From positions 269,407 to 333,406 of the forward strand of contig NZ_BMVP01000006.1 of the NCBI RefSeq assembly GCF_014650775.1: a DNA stretch of 64,000 nucleotides, in the 5' to 3' direction. Both the position numbers and the translations under genes were made by a program. Shown in pieces: positions 16,675 to 25,543 of this stretch (its first letter is position 1; every line of letters begins with the position of its first letter). This stretch comes from Streptomyces cirratus. GTDB taxonomy: Bacteria; Actinomycetota; Actinomycetes; Streptomycetales; Streptomycetaceae. The notes beneath the pieces are model-generated. The model was not told the origin of the DNA and did no database searches. It was given only the letters and a program-made list of their open reading frames with translations.

Positions 16675-17499
16675 GTGCCGCGCATGCTCGACGTCAGTGA
16701 TGAGGTACGTGCCGAGATCGGTGACGAAGAAGCCGACAGGCTGCTCGTCGGCGACGACGCGCCGGGCAGTTACGACTGCACCTCCTGCCGCACCCCCGGG
16801 GACCCCGAGCGCGAACCCACCAGCACGGTGCTGTTCGTCGGCGAGGAGACCGCGGTACTCGCCTTCGCGCACGCCAACTGCATCCCCTCGCAGGTGGTTT
16901 CGGTCTCCGAGGAGCAGCTCCAGGGCGCCGTCCGCTCCATCACGGGCGACAGCCCGGCGCCGTCGCCCTCCGTGCCCGCTCCCGCGCCCGGCGAGGCCCC
17001 GCAGACCGCGCCCGGTGGCCAGGCCGTCCTCGGCATCACCAGCGGCCTGGTCCTGATCGGCGGCGAGCTGCACCCCGCGCTGGTGGTCGAGCCGACCGCG
17101 CCGATCGCCCGTCCCGGCTCGACCGGCCCCGGCGACGACTTCCTGCCGCTCCTCATCGAGCAGGGCTTCATCCCCGTCACCGACACCAGCGAGCTGCCCT
17201 CCCCGCTGCACGGCTGGTCGGTGCTGCTCGCCGCCGGCCAGCTGCACGCGGTGCTCCAGCCCGGCCCGCAGGGCGGCAGCCCGATCCACTGGTGGCAGGC
17301 GCACCAGGCGCTCTCCGTCACCGACGGCTGGAGGGCCGCCGTCAACAAGACCCAGCGGGTCCTCGTCTACGCCGCCCCGGTCGGCTCCATCGGCCAGCAG
17401 CCCCGCGAGGACCTGCTCCGCGACGCCCTCGACAAGGCCGCGGCCGACGGCCAGCTGGTCGCCGCGTCGATGCCCCTGGCCGGTACGCCCGGCGCCTGA
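16675..17499 (+). CDS. Conserved protein of unknown function, Cys-containing N-terminus
   Basis: I do not recognise a family. The 274-residue protein begins with MLDVSDEVRAEIGDEEADRL, followed by SYDCTSCRTPGD, a possible partial zinc site. A Pro/Ser/Ala-rich linker sits near residues 90-120. A second half with LGITSGLVLIGGELHPALVVEP and HGWSVLLAAGQLHAVLQPG looks like a globular alpha/beta domain. No signal peptide or membrane helix is present. GTG at 16675 has GAGGAG eight bases upstream; an ATG three codons later is an alternative. A strong terminator follows. Confidence 0.75.
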   Translation: MPRMLDVSDEVRAEIGDEEADRLLVGDDAPGSYDCTSCRTPGDPEREPTSTVLFVGEETAVLAFAHANCIPSQVVSVSEEQLQGAVRSITGDSPAPSPSVPAPAPGEAPQTAPGGQAVLGITSGLVLIGGELHPALVVEPTAPIARPGSTGPGDDFLPLLIEQGFIPVTDTSELPSPLHGWSVLLAAGQLHAVLQPGPQGGSPIHWWQAHQALSVTDGWRAAVNKTQRVLVYAAPVGSIGQQPREDLLRDALDKAAADGQLVAASMPLAGTPGA

Positions 17500-17524
17500 C
17501 GCCCGCGTCCCTCCCGGTCCCGGC

Positions 17525-17560
17525 GGCTGCCCGGCCCCTTTCCCGAGGGGCCGGGCAGCC
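17525..17560 (+). terminator. Terminator after the 16675-17499 gene
   Basis: GGCTGCCCGGCCCCT pairs with its exact complement over a six-base loop, 25 bases after the stop codon. Confidence 0.85.
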
Positions 17561-17645
17561 GTGCGCGTGCCGGGACCCGGCGGCGAGCTGCGTTTTCGCC
17601 CCGGTCAGGCCGCATCCGCAGGGCTTCGGGTTCGTTGGCTGATAC

Positions 17646-18134
17646 GTGCATTCATACGACCCCTCCCGCGCCCCGTCCTATCCGAGCAGCATCCCCCCGA
17701 TGCGCACCTCACGGGACCGGGACGCCGCTCCGGCCGCCTCGCACACCCCGATCTACGACCTGCTGTACTCGGAGTACCTACGAGCGTTCCGTGCGCTCCC
17801 GGGCGACCGCACGGGCGAGGAGCACCTGGGCTTCACCTCGTTCTCCTACGGCGCCACCACCACCGGCTTCTCGCACACCGGCCTCTCGCACACCGGCGTC
17901 TCCGGCAACGGCGGCAGCTCGTACGGCGGCGGCTGGGCCCGCTCCTCCTGGCAGCCGGCGGACGCCTGGCAGCCCGCGTACTCCCCGGCCCCCCAGCAGC
18001 TGCCGCAGCCCGCGTACGCGTACGCGGGGAGCACGGGCGACGGATACGAGGCCGACGGCAGCGGGCGGCAGCACCAGACCGGGATGCACCACATCCCGGC
18101 GGCCCTGCCGCCCGCTCCGCGCCGGGGCTACTGA
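17646..18134 (+). CDS. Small conserved hypothetical protein
   Basis: No family is recognised. The 162-residue product contains a probably folded core, HTPIYDLLYSEYLRAFRALP, near residues 33-52. A low-complexity Ser/Thr/Gly/Gln/Pro/Tyr-rich remainder carries short repeats of the SHTG type and AYAYAG. GTG at 17646 is one start; ATG at 17700 (residue 19) directly precedes the better-structured part and may be the real one. It converges with der, 27 bases away. The disordered composition suggests a scaffold or interaction role, but nothing in the sequence proves it. Confidence 0.6.
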   Translation: MHSYDPSRAPSYPSSIPPMRTSRDRDAAPAASHTPIYDLLYSEYLRAFRALPGDRTGEEHLGFTSFSYGATTTGFSHTGLSHTGVSGNGGSSYGGGWARSSWQPADAWQPAYSPAPQQLPQPAYAYAGSTGDGYEADGSGRQHQTGMHHIPAALPPAPRRGY

Positions 18135-18160
18135 CCCCGGCGGTACGTCACCGCGTACGC

Positions 18161-19624
18161 CTACTTCTTCTTCTTGTACTGCGCGCCGCGCTTCTCGCGC
18201 ACCCGGACCGAGATGTGGATCGGGGTGCCCTCGAAGCCGAACTCCTCGCGCAGGCGGCGCTCGATGAAGCGCCGGTAGCCGTGCTCCAGGAAGCCGGAGG
18301 CGAAGAGGACGAACCGCGGCGGCTTGCTGCCCGCCTGGGTGCCGAACAGGATGCGGGGCTGCTTGCCGCCTCGGATCGGGTGCGGGTGCGCGGCGACGAC
18401 CTCGCCGAGGAAGGCGTTCAGCCGGCCGGTGGGGACGCGCGTCTCCCAGCCGGCGAGGGCGGTCTCGATCGCCGGGACCAGCTTCTCCATGTGGCGGCCG
18501 GTGAGCGCCGAGACGTTCACCCGGGGCGCCCAGGAGACCTGCTGCATCTCGGTCTCGATCTCGCGCTCGAGGTAGTAGCGGCGCTCCTCGTCGAGCTCGT
18601 CCCACTTGTTGTAAGCGATCACGATGGCACGGCCGGCCTCGACGGCCATCGTGATGATGCGCTGGTCCTGGACGCTGATGGTCTCGGTCGAGTCGATCAG
18701 GATGACCGCGACCTCCGCCTTCTCGACGGCGGCGGCCGTGCGCAGGGAGGCGTAGTAGTCGGCGCCCTGCTGGAGGTGGACCTTCTTGCGGATGCCGGCG
18801 GTGTCGACGAACTTCCAGGTGACGCCGCCGAGCTGGATCAGCTCGTCGACCGGGTCGCGGGTGGTGCCGGCCAGCTCGTTGACGACGACGCGGTCCTCCT
18901 TCGCGACCTTGTTCAGGAGGGAGGACTTGCCGACGTTGGGGCGGCCGATCAGCGCGATGCGGCGCGGCCCGCCGAGGGGCGCGTTGCCGAAGGTCTGGGC
19001 GGGCGCCTCGGGCAGCGCGTCGAGCACTGCGTCGAGCATGTCGCCGGTGCCGCGGCCGTGGAGGGAGGACACCGGGTGCGGCAGGCCGAGGCCGAGGGAC
19101 CACAGGGAAGCGGCGTCGGATTCGCCGCTGAGGCCGTCGACCTTGTTGGCGCACAGCACGACGGGCTTGCCGGCCCGGCGCAGCAGCTTGACGACGGCCT
19201 CGTCGCTGTCGGTGGCGCCGACCTTGGCGTCCACGACGAAGACGACCGCGTCGGCGGTCTCGATGGCGTACTCGGCCTGGGCGGCGACGGCCGCGTCGAT
19301 GCCGAGGACGTCCTGCTCCCAGCCGCCGGTGTCGACGACCTTGAACCGGCGGCCGGCCCATTCGGCCTCGTAGGTGACGCGGTCGCGGGTGACGCCGGGC
19401 TTGTCCTCGACGACCGCCTCGCGACGGCCGATGATGCGGTTCACCAGGGTCGACTTGCCGACGTTGGGACGGCCGACGACGGCGAGGACGGGGAGCGGGC
19501 CGTGGCCGGCCTCCTCGATCGCGCCTTCGACGTCTTCGAGGTCGAAGCCTTCCTCCGCGGCGAGCTCCATGAACTCCGCGTACTCGGCGTCGCCAAGTGC
19601 TCCGTGGTCGTGCTGGTCGTTCAT
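18161..19624 (-). CDS. der: Ribosome-assembly GTPase Der (EngA)
   Basis: This 487-residue protein has two tandem GTPase domains, each with its own P-loop: GRPNVGKST and, after about 180 residues, GRPNVGKSS. DTGG and DTAG switch II motifs and NKVD/NKWD base-recognition motifs accompany them. A C-terminal KH-like domain ends in a Lys-rich tail (QYKKKK). Der acts in 50S subunit maturation. ATG at 19624 is chosen over an open extension of 19 codons. An acidic N-terminal extension of about 50 residues precedes the first P-loop. It lies 75 bases downstream of the acyltransferase gene on the same strand. Confidence 0.97.
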   Translation of the reverse strand: MNDQHDHGALGDAEYAEFMELAAEEGFDLEDVEGAIEEAGHGPLPVLAVVGRPNVGKSTLVNRIIGRREAVVEDKPGVTRDRVTYEAEWAGRRFKVVDTGGWEQDVLGIDAAVAAQAEYAIETADAVVFVVDAKVGATDSDEAVVKLLRRAGKPVVLCANKVDGLSGESDAASLWSLGLGLPHPVSSLHGRGTGDMLDAVLDALPEAPAQTFGNAPLGGPRRIALIGRPNVGKSSLLNKVAKEDRVVVNELAGTTRDPVDELIQLGGVTWKFVDTAGIRKKVHLQQGADYYASLRTAAAVEKAEVAVILIDSTETISVQDQRIITMAVEAGRAIVIAYNKWDELDEERRYYLEREIETEMQQVSWAPRVNVSALTGRHMEKLVPAIETALAGWETRVPTGRLNAFLGEVVAAHPHPIRGGKQPRILFGTQAGSKPPRFVLFASGFLEHGYRRFIERRLREEFGFEGTPIHISVRVREKRGAQYKKKK

Positions 19625-19699
19625 GAAGTCCGTTCCTCGTCGTCCGTGGTGATCGGTGGCAACCGCGCAGCGCGGTTCCACTACTAGGTCAAGTCTCGC

Positions 19700-20347
19700 T
19701 CAGCGCCCGGTGAGGCGCTTGGCGTCGGCCAGGTGGGCGGTCAGCCGGTCCTGGATGCGTAGGGTGGCGCCGTCCAGCGCGGTGCGCGTGCGGCGGCCGG
19801 TGCCGTCCCCGGCGTCGAAGGCGGAGCCGAAGACGACGTCCACCCGGCTCTTGAACGCCGGCAGCCCCTTCACCAGCCTGCCGCGGCTCTCGGTGCTGCC
19901 GAGGACGGCGACGGGCACGATGGGCGCGCCGCTGCGCACGGCGAAGTAGGCGAGGCCGGCGCGGAGCGAGGCGAAGTCGCCGTCGCCGCGGGTGCCCTCG
20001 GGGAAGATCCCGAGCGCGCCGCCGTTGTCCAGGACGCCGAGCGCGCGGCCGACGGCGGTCCGGTCGGTTCCGCTGCGGTCCACCTTCACCTGCCCGATCC
20101 CGTCCAGGAAGGGGCCGAGGGGGCCGACGTACGCTTCCTTCTTGATCAGGAAGTGCAGCGGCCGCGGCGCGGTGCCCATGACCATGGGGCCGTCTATGTT
20201 GTGGGAGTGATTCACGGCGAGGATCACGGGGCCCGTGGCGGGCACCCGCCAGGCGCCCAGTACGCGCGGCTTCCACAGCCCGTACATCAGGCCGATGCCG
20301 ATCCGCCGCCCGATCGCCGCACCCTTGAGGGAGGGCGTATCGCTCAC
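19700..20347 (-). CDS. Lysophospholipid (1-acylglycerol-3-phosphate-type) acyltransferase
   Basis: This 215-residue PlsC-family enzyme carries the acyltransferase motifs NHSHNID (the H-x4-D catalytic pair) and FPEGTR. They are followed by FAVRSGAPIVPVAVLG, the family's third and fourth blocks. It should acylate lysophosphatidate or a related lipid at the inner membrane face. The start GTG overlaps the cmk stop codon (GTGA, 20344-20347), so translation is probably coupled to cmk. A cmk-acyltransferase-der order is common in actinobacteria. The exact acceptor is not known. Confidence 0.92.
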   Translation of the reverse strand: MSDTPSLKGAAIGRRIGIGLMYGLWKPRVLGAWRVPATGPVILAVNHSHNIDGPMVMGTAPRPLHFLIKKEAYVGPLGPFLDGIGQVKVDRSGTDRTAVGRALGVLDNGGALGIFPEGTRGDGDFASLRAGLAYFAVRSGAPIVPVAVLGSTESRGRLVKGLPAFKSRVDVVFGSAFDAGDGTGRRTRTALDGATLRIQDRLTAHLADAKRLTGR

Positions 20348-21051
20348 CTGCGTACCGTCCGCTTCTCTTCCACCAGGGTGACCACGCACTCGATGACCTG
20401 CTCCAGCGTCAGTTCGGTGGTGTCCACCTCGACGGCGTCGGCGGCCTTGGCCAGCGGGGAGGTCTTGCGCCCGGAGTCGGCCGCGTCCCGCTTGACCAGG
20501 GCTTCCTTGGTCGCCGCGAGGTCGGTGGCCTCCTTGCCGCGCAGCTCGCCGTTGCGGCGGGCGGCGCGGGCCTCGGCGGAGGCGGTGAGGAACACCTTGA
20601 GGTCGGCGTCGGGCAGGACGGTGGTCCCGATGTCCCGGCCCTCGACCACGATGCCCTCGGCGTCCTGGGCGGCCTCGGCGGCGATGGAACGCTGGAGGTC
20701 GGTGATCAGGGCGCGCACCTCGGGCACGGCGCTGACCGCGCTGACCTTGGAGGTGACTTCCTGGGTGCGGATCGGGCCGGAGGCGTCGAGGCCGTCGACG
20801 GTGATGGTGGGCGCGCCCGGGTCCGTGCCGGACACGATGGCGGGCTTGCCGGCCGCGAGCGCTATCGCCTGGGGGTCGTCGGTGTCGATCCCGTTGGTGA
20901 TCATCCACCAGGTGATGGCCCGGTACTGGGCACCGGTGTCCAGGTAACGCAGGCCGAGCTTCGCGGCCACGGCCTTGGACGTGCTGGACTTGCCCGTGCC
21001 GGAGGGACCGTCGATGGCGACGATCACGGCGGCCGGAGCTGCGGTTTCCAC
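20344..21051 (-). CDS. cmk: Cytidylate kinase
   Basis: This 235-residue nucleotide kinase has the P-loop GPSGTGKSS near residues 15-23, LDTGAQYR in the NMP-binding region and EGRDIGTTVLPDADLKVFL, the CMP-kinase signature. It phosphorylates CMP and dCMP in pyrimidine nucleotide supply. Length matches the family. It begins 151 bases after the tyrA stop on the same strand and is translationally coupled to the downstream acyltransferase gene. Confidence 0.97.
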   Translation of the reverse strand: METAAPAAVIVAIDGPSGTGKSSTSKAVAAKLGLRYLDTGAQYRAITWWMITNGIDTDDPQAIALAAGKPAIVSGTDPGAPTITVDGLDASGPIRTQEVTSKVSAVSAVPEVRALITDLQRSIAAEAAQDAEGIVVEGRDIGTTVLPDADLKVFLTASAEARAARRNGELRGKEATDLAATKEALVKRDAADSGRKTSPLAKAADAVEVDTTELTLEQVIECVVTLVEEKRTVRR

Positions 21052-21202
21052 GGTGCGGGCACCTTCCTGGTTGCGCGTACGTGTCCGGGCGCGCCAAAGA
21101 GCGCCCCTCCCCCAGGTTACCGGGCATTTCCAGCGCCCCCACCGCCCCGTCCGGAGCCCGGCCTCCCGGGCGGCGCCCCACGGTCCCCGCGCGGCCCGTG
21201 CG

Positions 21203-22291
21203 CTACTGCTGGCGCAGGGCCCAGCCGCGCTCGCGCAGCTCGGCCTCCAGGGCGGCCACGGCCCGCGGCTCCACCATCAGCTGCACGAGGCCCGCCTGCT
21301 GGCCGGTCGCGTGCTCGATCCGGACGTCCTCGATGTTGACCCCGGCCCGGCCGGCGTCCGCGAAGATCCGCGCCAGCTCGCCGGGGCTGTCGCTGATGAA
21401 CACCCCGACCGTCTCGTACGCCATGGGCGCCGCCCCGTGCTTGCCCGGGACCCGGACCCGGCCGGCGTTGCCCCGCCTCAGTACGTCCTCGATGCCGGCC
21501 GCCCCGCCCCGCCGCTTCGCCTCGTCGCCGGACTGGAGTCCGCGCAGGGCCTCCACCGTCTCCTCCAGGTCGGCGGCGATCCCGGCCAGTACGTCGGCCA
21601 CCGGCCCCGGGTTGGCTGACAGGATCTCCACCCACATCCCCGGGTCGGAGGCCGCGATGCGCGTCACGTCCCGGATGCCCTGCCCGCACAGCCGGACCGC
21701 CGTCTCGTCCGCCTCCTCCAGCCGGGCCGCGACCATGCTCGACACCAGCTGCGGGGTGTGCGAGACGAGCGCCACCGCCCGGTCGTGCGCGTCCGCGTCC
21801 ATCACCACCGGGACGGCACGGCACAGGGCCACCAGTTCCAGCGCCAGGTTCAGCACCTCGTGGTCGGTGTCCCGGGCGGGCGTGAGCACCCACGGCCGGC
21901 CCTCGAACAGGTCCGCCGTCGCCGCGAGCGGACCCGAGCGTTCCTTGCCGGCCATCGGGTGCGTGCCGATGTACGCCGACACGTCCGCGCCGAGTGCCGC
22001 GAGCTCCCGGCGCGGGCCGCCCTTGACGCTCGCGACGTCCACGTAGGCCCGGGCGAGGCCGCGCCCGATCGCGTCGGCCAGTGCCGCCGCGACGTGGGCG
22101 GGGGGTACGGCCACGATCGCGAGGTCGACCGTGCCTTCGAGGGGCTCGTCGGTACCCGCGCCCAGGGCGGCGGCCGTACGGGCCTGCGCCGGATCGTGGT
22201 CGACCAGGTGGACGGTGATCCCCCGGGCGGTCAGGGCGAGCGCCGCGGAGGTGCCGATCAGTCCGGTTCCGATGACGACGGCGGTTCTCAC
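21203..22291 (-). CDS. tyrA: Prephenate dehydrogenase with ACT domain
   Basis: This 362-residue enzyme has an N-terminal NAD(P)-binding Rossmann fold (AVVIGTGLIGTSAALALTARG begins at residue 4), the prephenate-binding helices with YIGTHPMAGKERSG, and a C-terminal ACT domain (VGVFISDSPGELARIFADAG). It converts prephenate to 4-hydroxyphenylpyruvate in tyrosine synthesis. The ACT domain suggests feedback control by an amino acid. GTG at 22291 follows GGAG by eight bases and places the Rossmann strand at the N-terminus as expected; the frame is open further upstream. It diverges from the DUF952 gene. Confidence 0.95.
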   Translation of the reverse strand: MRTAVVIGTGLIGTSAALALTARGITVHLVDHDPAQARTAAALGAGTDEPLEGTVDLAIVAVPPAHVAAALADAIGRGLARAYVDVASVKGGPRRELAALGADVSAYIGTHPMAGKERSGPLAATADLFEGRPWVLTPARDTDHEVLNLALELVALCRAVPVVMDADAHDRAVALVSHTPQLVSSMVAARLEEADETAVRLCGQGIRDVTRIAASDPGMWVEILSANPGPVADVLAGIAADLEETVEALRGLQSGDEAKRRGGAAGIEDVLRRGNAGRVRVPGKHGAAPMAYETVGVFISDSPGELARIFADAGRAGVNIEDVRIEHATGQQAGLVQLMVEPRAVAALEAELRERGWALRQQ

Positions 22292-22388
22292 GGGGCGCTC
22301 CAGGGTGATCGCGTGACTGCGGGCCTGACTCAGGGTAGCCAGCCCCGTCGGGCCGTGGCCCGTCGCCCGCTGCGGTAGAACGGGCGGC

Positions 22389-22730
22389 ATGATCTTCCAC
22401 ATCGTCCCGCTCGCCGACTGGACCGCCGCGCCCGATCTCCCGTACGCCCCGCCCTCGCTCGCCTCGGAGGGGTTCGTGCACTGCTCGGCGGACCGTGCGA
22501 CCGCGCTGGCGATCGTCGAGTCCCACTACCGGGAGACGCCCGGCACCCTGCTGGCCGTGGAACTCGACGAGGGGGCGCTGCTCCCGGAGGTCCGCCGTGA
22601 GGGTGATTCCGGCGGCCTCTACCCGCACGTCCACGGTCCGCTGAACCGGGACGCCGTGGGCCACGTGTGGGAGGTCGTACGCACACCAGGCCGTCCCGCC
22701 TCACTGGCCCCATGGCGGCCGGGAAACTGA
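22389..22730 (+). CDS. DUF952 family protein
   Basis: This 113-residue protein has the DUF952 landmarks: IFHIVPLADWTAA at the start, EGFVHCSADRATAL in the middle and YPHVHGPLNRDAV near the end. The conserved His residues in FVHCS and YPHVHG are intact. Members are small cytoplasmic proteins often annotated as glutathione S-transferase-like, without demonstrated activity. It is divergent from tyrA across 97 bases and is followed on the same strand by a Rieske protein gene. Confidence 0.9.
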   Translation: MIFHIVPLADWTAAPDLPYAPPSLASEGFVHCSADRATALAIVESHYRETPGTLLAVELDEGALLPEVRREGDSGGLYPHVHGPLNRDAVGHVWEVVRTPGRPASLAPWRPGN

Positions 22731-22828
22731 GGCAAGGTCGGACAGCATGGCGCGGCGGGCTTTCCCCGGGAGCCGTCGCACGCCAGGATGCTGCTCGCCC
22801 AGCGGCCACGAAGCGAGGAGAACGTCCC

Positions 22829-23290
22829 ATGAGCGAGCCCACACCCACCGCGCGGCGCACGGTCCTGGCGGCAGGGGCGGTGGCCCTGGCGGGCGGCGCC
22901 CTGGCCGGCTGCGGCGGCAACGACAAGCCGGCGGCCGGGTCCGCCAGCGCCGAGGCACCCAAGCCCGCCGCCACTCCCACGCCCTCCTCCGGGGGCGCCG
23001 GCAAGCCGCTCCTCGCGTCCTCGTCCGTCCCGGTGGGCGGCGGGACGATCCTCAAGGCCGAGAAGCTGGTGGTCACCCAGCCCACGGCGGGCTCGTTCCG
23101 CTGCTTCTCGGCGGTGTGCACGCACCAGGGCTGCCTCGTGGGCACCGTGGCGGACGGCACCATCGACTGCCTTTGCCACGGCAGCAAGTTCAAGATCGCC
23201 GACGGGGCGGTGGCCCACGGCCCGGCGACCCGGCCGCTGCCGGAGCAGCAGATCAACGTGGCCCCGAACGGCGAAATCTCCCTCGCGTAG
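22829..23290 (+). CDS. Exported Rieske [2Fe-2S] protein
   Basis: This 153-residue protein has an N-terminal Tat-like signal (TARRTVLAAGAVALAGG) that ends in a lipobox-like LAGC, so it may be a lipoprotein. A flexible Ala/Pro/Ser linker precedes a compact Rieske domain. Cluster ligands are visible in CTHQGC and CLCHGSKF (two Cys and two His), with a second Cys in each loop for the stabilising disulphide. GAGGAG lies nine bases before the ATG. It probably transfers electrons at the outer membrane face, but no partner oxidoreductase is adjacent. Confidence 0.92.
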   Translation: MSEPTPTARRTVLAAGAVALAGGALAGCGGNDKPAAGSASAEAPKPAATPTPSSGGAGKPLLASSSVPVGGGTILKAEKLVVTQPTAGSFRCFSAVCTHQGCLVGTVADGTIDCLCHGSKFKIADGAVAHGPATRPLPEQQINVAPNGEISLA

Positions 23291-23317
23291 GGGCACGTCC
23301 CCGCCTACGCTCCGGGG

Positions 23318-24073
23318 ATGAACGAGCCCGCGCCCGCAGAACACCTCGCCCTGGTACGCGACCACACGGTCTACGCGTGCGTCATGGGCTCCCGGGCGTT
23401 CGGCCTGGCGACGGAGGCGAGCGACACCGACCGGCGCGGTGTCTACCTCGCCCCGACGCCGCTGTTCTGGCGCTTTGAGAAGCCGCCGAGCCATGTCGCG
23501 GGGCCCCGGGACGAGGAGTTCTCCTGGGAGCTGGAACGTTTCTGCGACCTCGCCCTGCGGGCCAATCCGAACGTCCTGGAGTGCCTGCACTCGCCCCTGG
23601 TGGAACGGCTCACCCCGCTCGGCGAGGAGCTCATCTCTCTGCGTCCGGCCTTCCTCTCGCGCCAGGCCCACACGAGCTTCACCCGCTACGCCGCCGGCCA
23701 GCACCGCAAGCTCCTCTCGGACGTCCGCACGCACGGCGCCCCGCGCTGGAAGCACGCCATGCACCTGCTGCGCCTGCTCCTGTCCTGCCGCGACCTGCTG
23801 CGCACGGGCCGCCTGACGATCGACGTGACCCCGCACCGCGACCGCCTCCTCGCGGTCAGGCGCGGCGAACTGGCCTGGGCGGAAACGGACGCCTGGATGT
23901 CCCGCCTCACCCGGGACTGCGACTCCGCCCTGCTCAAAACGCCGCTCCCCGCCGAACCGGACCACGCCCGCGTATCCGACTTCCTGCACCGAGCCCGCCA
24001 CGCCTCGGCCACCGCGCGAATGGGACACCCCGCTACGGGTACCCGCACAAGGACAGCCACATTGGGCGGTTGA
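23318..24073 (+). CDS. Predicted nucleotidyltransferase (YcgL/pol-beta superfamily)
   Basis: This 251-residue protein has the nucleotidyltransferase signature GSRAFGLATEASDTDRRGVY, in which the GS pair and the SDTD acidic motif match the pol-beta metal site. RWKHAMHLLRLLLSCRDLLRTG follows as a helical segment typical of the YcgL-like group. Targets of this group are unknown. It starts 28 bases after the Rieske gene on the same strand. The last about 25 residues are Thr/Arg-rich and probably disordered. Confidence 0.82.
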   Translation: MNEPAPAEHLALVRDHTVYACVMGSRAFGLATEASDTDRRGVYLAPTPLFWRFEKPPSHVAGPRDEEFSWELERFCDLALRANPNVLECLHSPLVERLTPLGEELISLRPAFLSRQAHTSFTRYAAGQHRKLLSDVRTHGAPRWKHAMHLLRLLLSCRDLLRTGRLTIDVTPHRDRLLAVRRGELAWAETDAWMSRLTRDCDSALLKTPLPAEPDHARVSDFLHRARHASATARMGHPATGTRTRTATLGG

Positions 24074-24133
24074 CGAAGCCACTCCGGGAAGGCCTCTCCG
24101 CGTCGTGCGGGGCGCCCGGGCAGAGGAGTCGGC

Positions 24134-25468
24134 ATGCCGGACCCGAACATGCTCGCCGCACGCCTGGCGGGGCGGGCCGTCGCCTATCTGCGCTCGCGCA
24201 TGTGGGTCATCCCGGTGGCCTGTCTGTTCGCGGGTGTGGGGTTGTGCCTGGGCACCCTGGCCATCGACCGCGCCAGCGGCTACCACCTCTTGGACAACGG
24301 CCTGGTGGGCACCTCCTCGACCGCCGACTCGATCCTCAGCTCGGTCGCCGCCACGATGACGACCCTGATCCCCCTCGTGCTCACGATCACCACCGTGACG
24401 GTGCAGCTCGCGATGGGGCAGTTCTCGCCCCGGATCGTGGCCGCCCTGCTGCACGACCGCGTCAGCCAGTGGGCCATGGGACTGTTCACGGCCACGTTCG
24501 CCTTCGCCATCGTGGCGATGCGCAACACCCGGGCGAGTCCGGACGGGGTTCCCGGCCTGACCGTCCTCACGGCGTACGTACTCGTCCTGGCCAGCGTCGT
24601 CGGTCTCGTCCTGTACGTCCACCACTCCAGCCGCTCGCTGCGGGCGGCCGGCCTCATCGACCTGGTCGGCGACCACACCCACCGTGAGATCGACCGCCTG
24701 TATCCGGTCGAGCCGCAGGAACGGCCGGGGCCGCCGCGCCCGAAGACCGTCGACGCGCCGCCGACGTCCGCGACGGGCGTGCGGCACATCGTGGCGAACG
24801 CCGGCGCACCGGGGATCCTCGTCCGTCTCGACCTCGTCCGGCTGGTGCGGCTGGCCGCTCGTGCCGACTGCGTGCTGGAGACCGTCCCGATGATGGGGGA
24901 CTTCGTCCACGCCGGCAGCCCGCTCTTCCGCGTGCGCGGCGAGATCGGCCGTCTCGACCAGAGCGCACTTCGCCACGCGGTCCACCTCGGCGACGAACGC
25001 ACGCACGAGGACGACTGCGCCTACGGCATCCGCAAGCTGGTCGACATCGCCGAGCGCAGCATCGCCCAGCCCTTCAACGACCCCACCACCGCCGTCCAGT
25101 CGATCGACCGGGTGCACGACTGCCTGCGCCAGCTCGCGTGCCGGTCCTTCCCCTCGGGCCGCCACTGCGACGAGGACGGCGCGGTCCGGGTGATCACCCG
25201 AAGTCTCACCTGGGACGGTTACGTCCGCCTGGCACTGGACGAGATCCGGCTCGCGGGCTGCTCCACCCCGCAGGTCACCCGGCGCGTGTGCGCCTTGATC
25301 GATGACCTCAAGAGCCTGGCACCACGCGGACGCCAGGAGCCTTTGGACCGGCAGCTGCGTCTGCTGGAGGCGGCGGTCCGCCGGACCTACGAGGACGAGG
25401 AGGACATCGCCGCAGCGCTCACCCCCGACTACCAGGGGATCGGCTCCGGCAGCGATGTCACTCACTGA
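24134..25468 (+). CDS. DUF2254 family membrane protein
   Basis: This 444-residue protein has four N-terminal transmembrane helices within about the first 175 residues, with SVAATMTTLIPLVLTITTVT and QLAMGQFSPRIV, the DUF2254 hallmark. A long cytoplasmic C-terminal domain follows, with ADCVLETVPMMGDFV and DDCAYGIRKLVDIAERS. The family has no assigned activity. GAGGAG precedes the ATG. It converges with the ADP-ribosylglycohydrolase gene across 75 bases. Confidence 0.92.
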   Translation: MPDPNMLAARLAGRAVAYLRSRMWVIPVACLFAGVGLCLGTLAIDRASGYHLLDNGLVGTSSTADSILSSVAATMTTLIPLVLTITTVTVQLAMGQFSPRIVAALLHDRVSQWAMGLFTATFAFAIVAMRNTRASPDGVPGLTVLTAYVLVLASVVGLVLYVHHSSRSLRAAGLIDLVGDHTHREIDRLYPVEPQERPGPPRPKTVDAPPTSATGVRHIVANAGAPGILVRLDLVRLVRLAARADCVLETVPMMGDFVHAGSPLFRVRGEIGRLDQSALRHAVHLGDERTHEDDCAYGIRKLVDIAERSIAQPFNDPTTAVQSIDRVHDCLRQLACRSFPSGRHCDEDGAVRVITRSLTWDGYVRLALDEIRLAGCSTPQVTRRVCALIDDLKSLAPRGRQEPLDRQLRLLEAAVRRTYEDEEDIAAALTPDYQGIGSGSDVTH

Positions 25469-25543
25469 CCGTGCCGGGCTGACGCGACCACGGCACCGGG
25501 GCCGGGACTGGCCATGTGCTGCTGCCCGGTGTCATGAACGCAG

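Noticed and set aside
19700..21181. Single 493-codon gene covering acyltransferase and cmk
   Set aside because: The upstream half is a shadow of cmk. The acyltransferase starts at the GTG that overlaps the cmk stop.
22619..25465. A 948-codon antisense open frame
   Set aside because: It lies opposite four well-supported genes (Rieske, nucleotidyltransferase and DUF2254 among them) and shows no domain.
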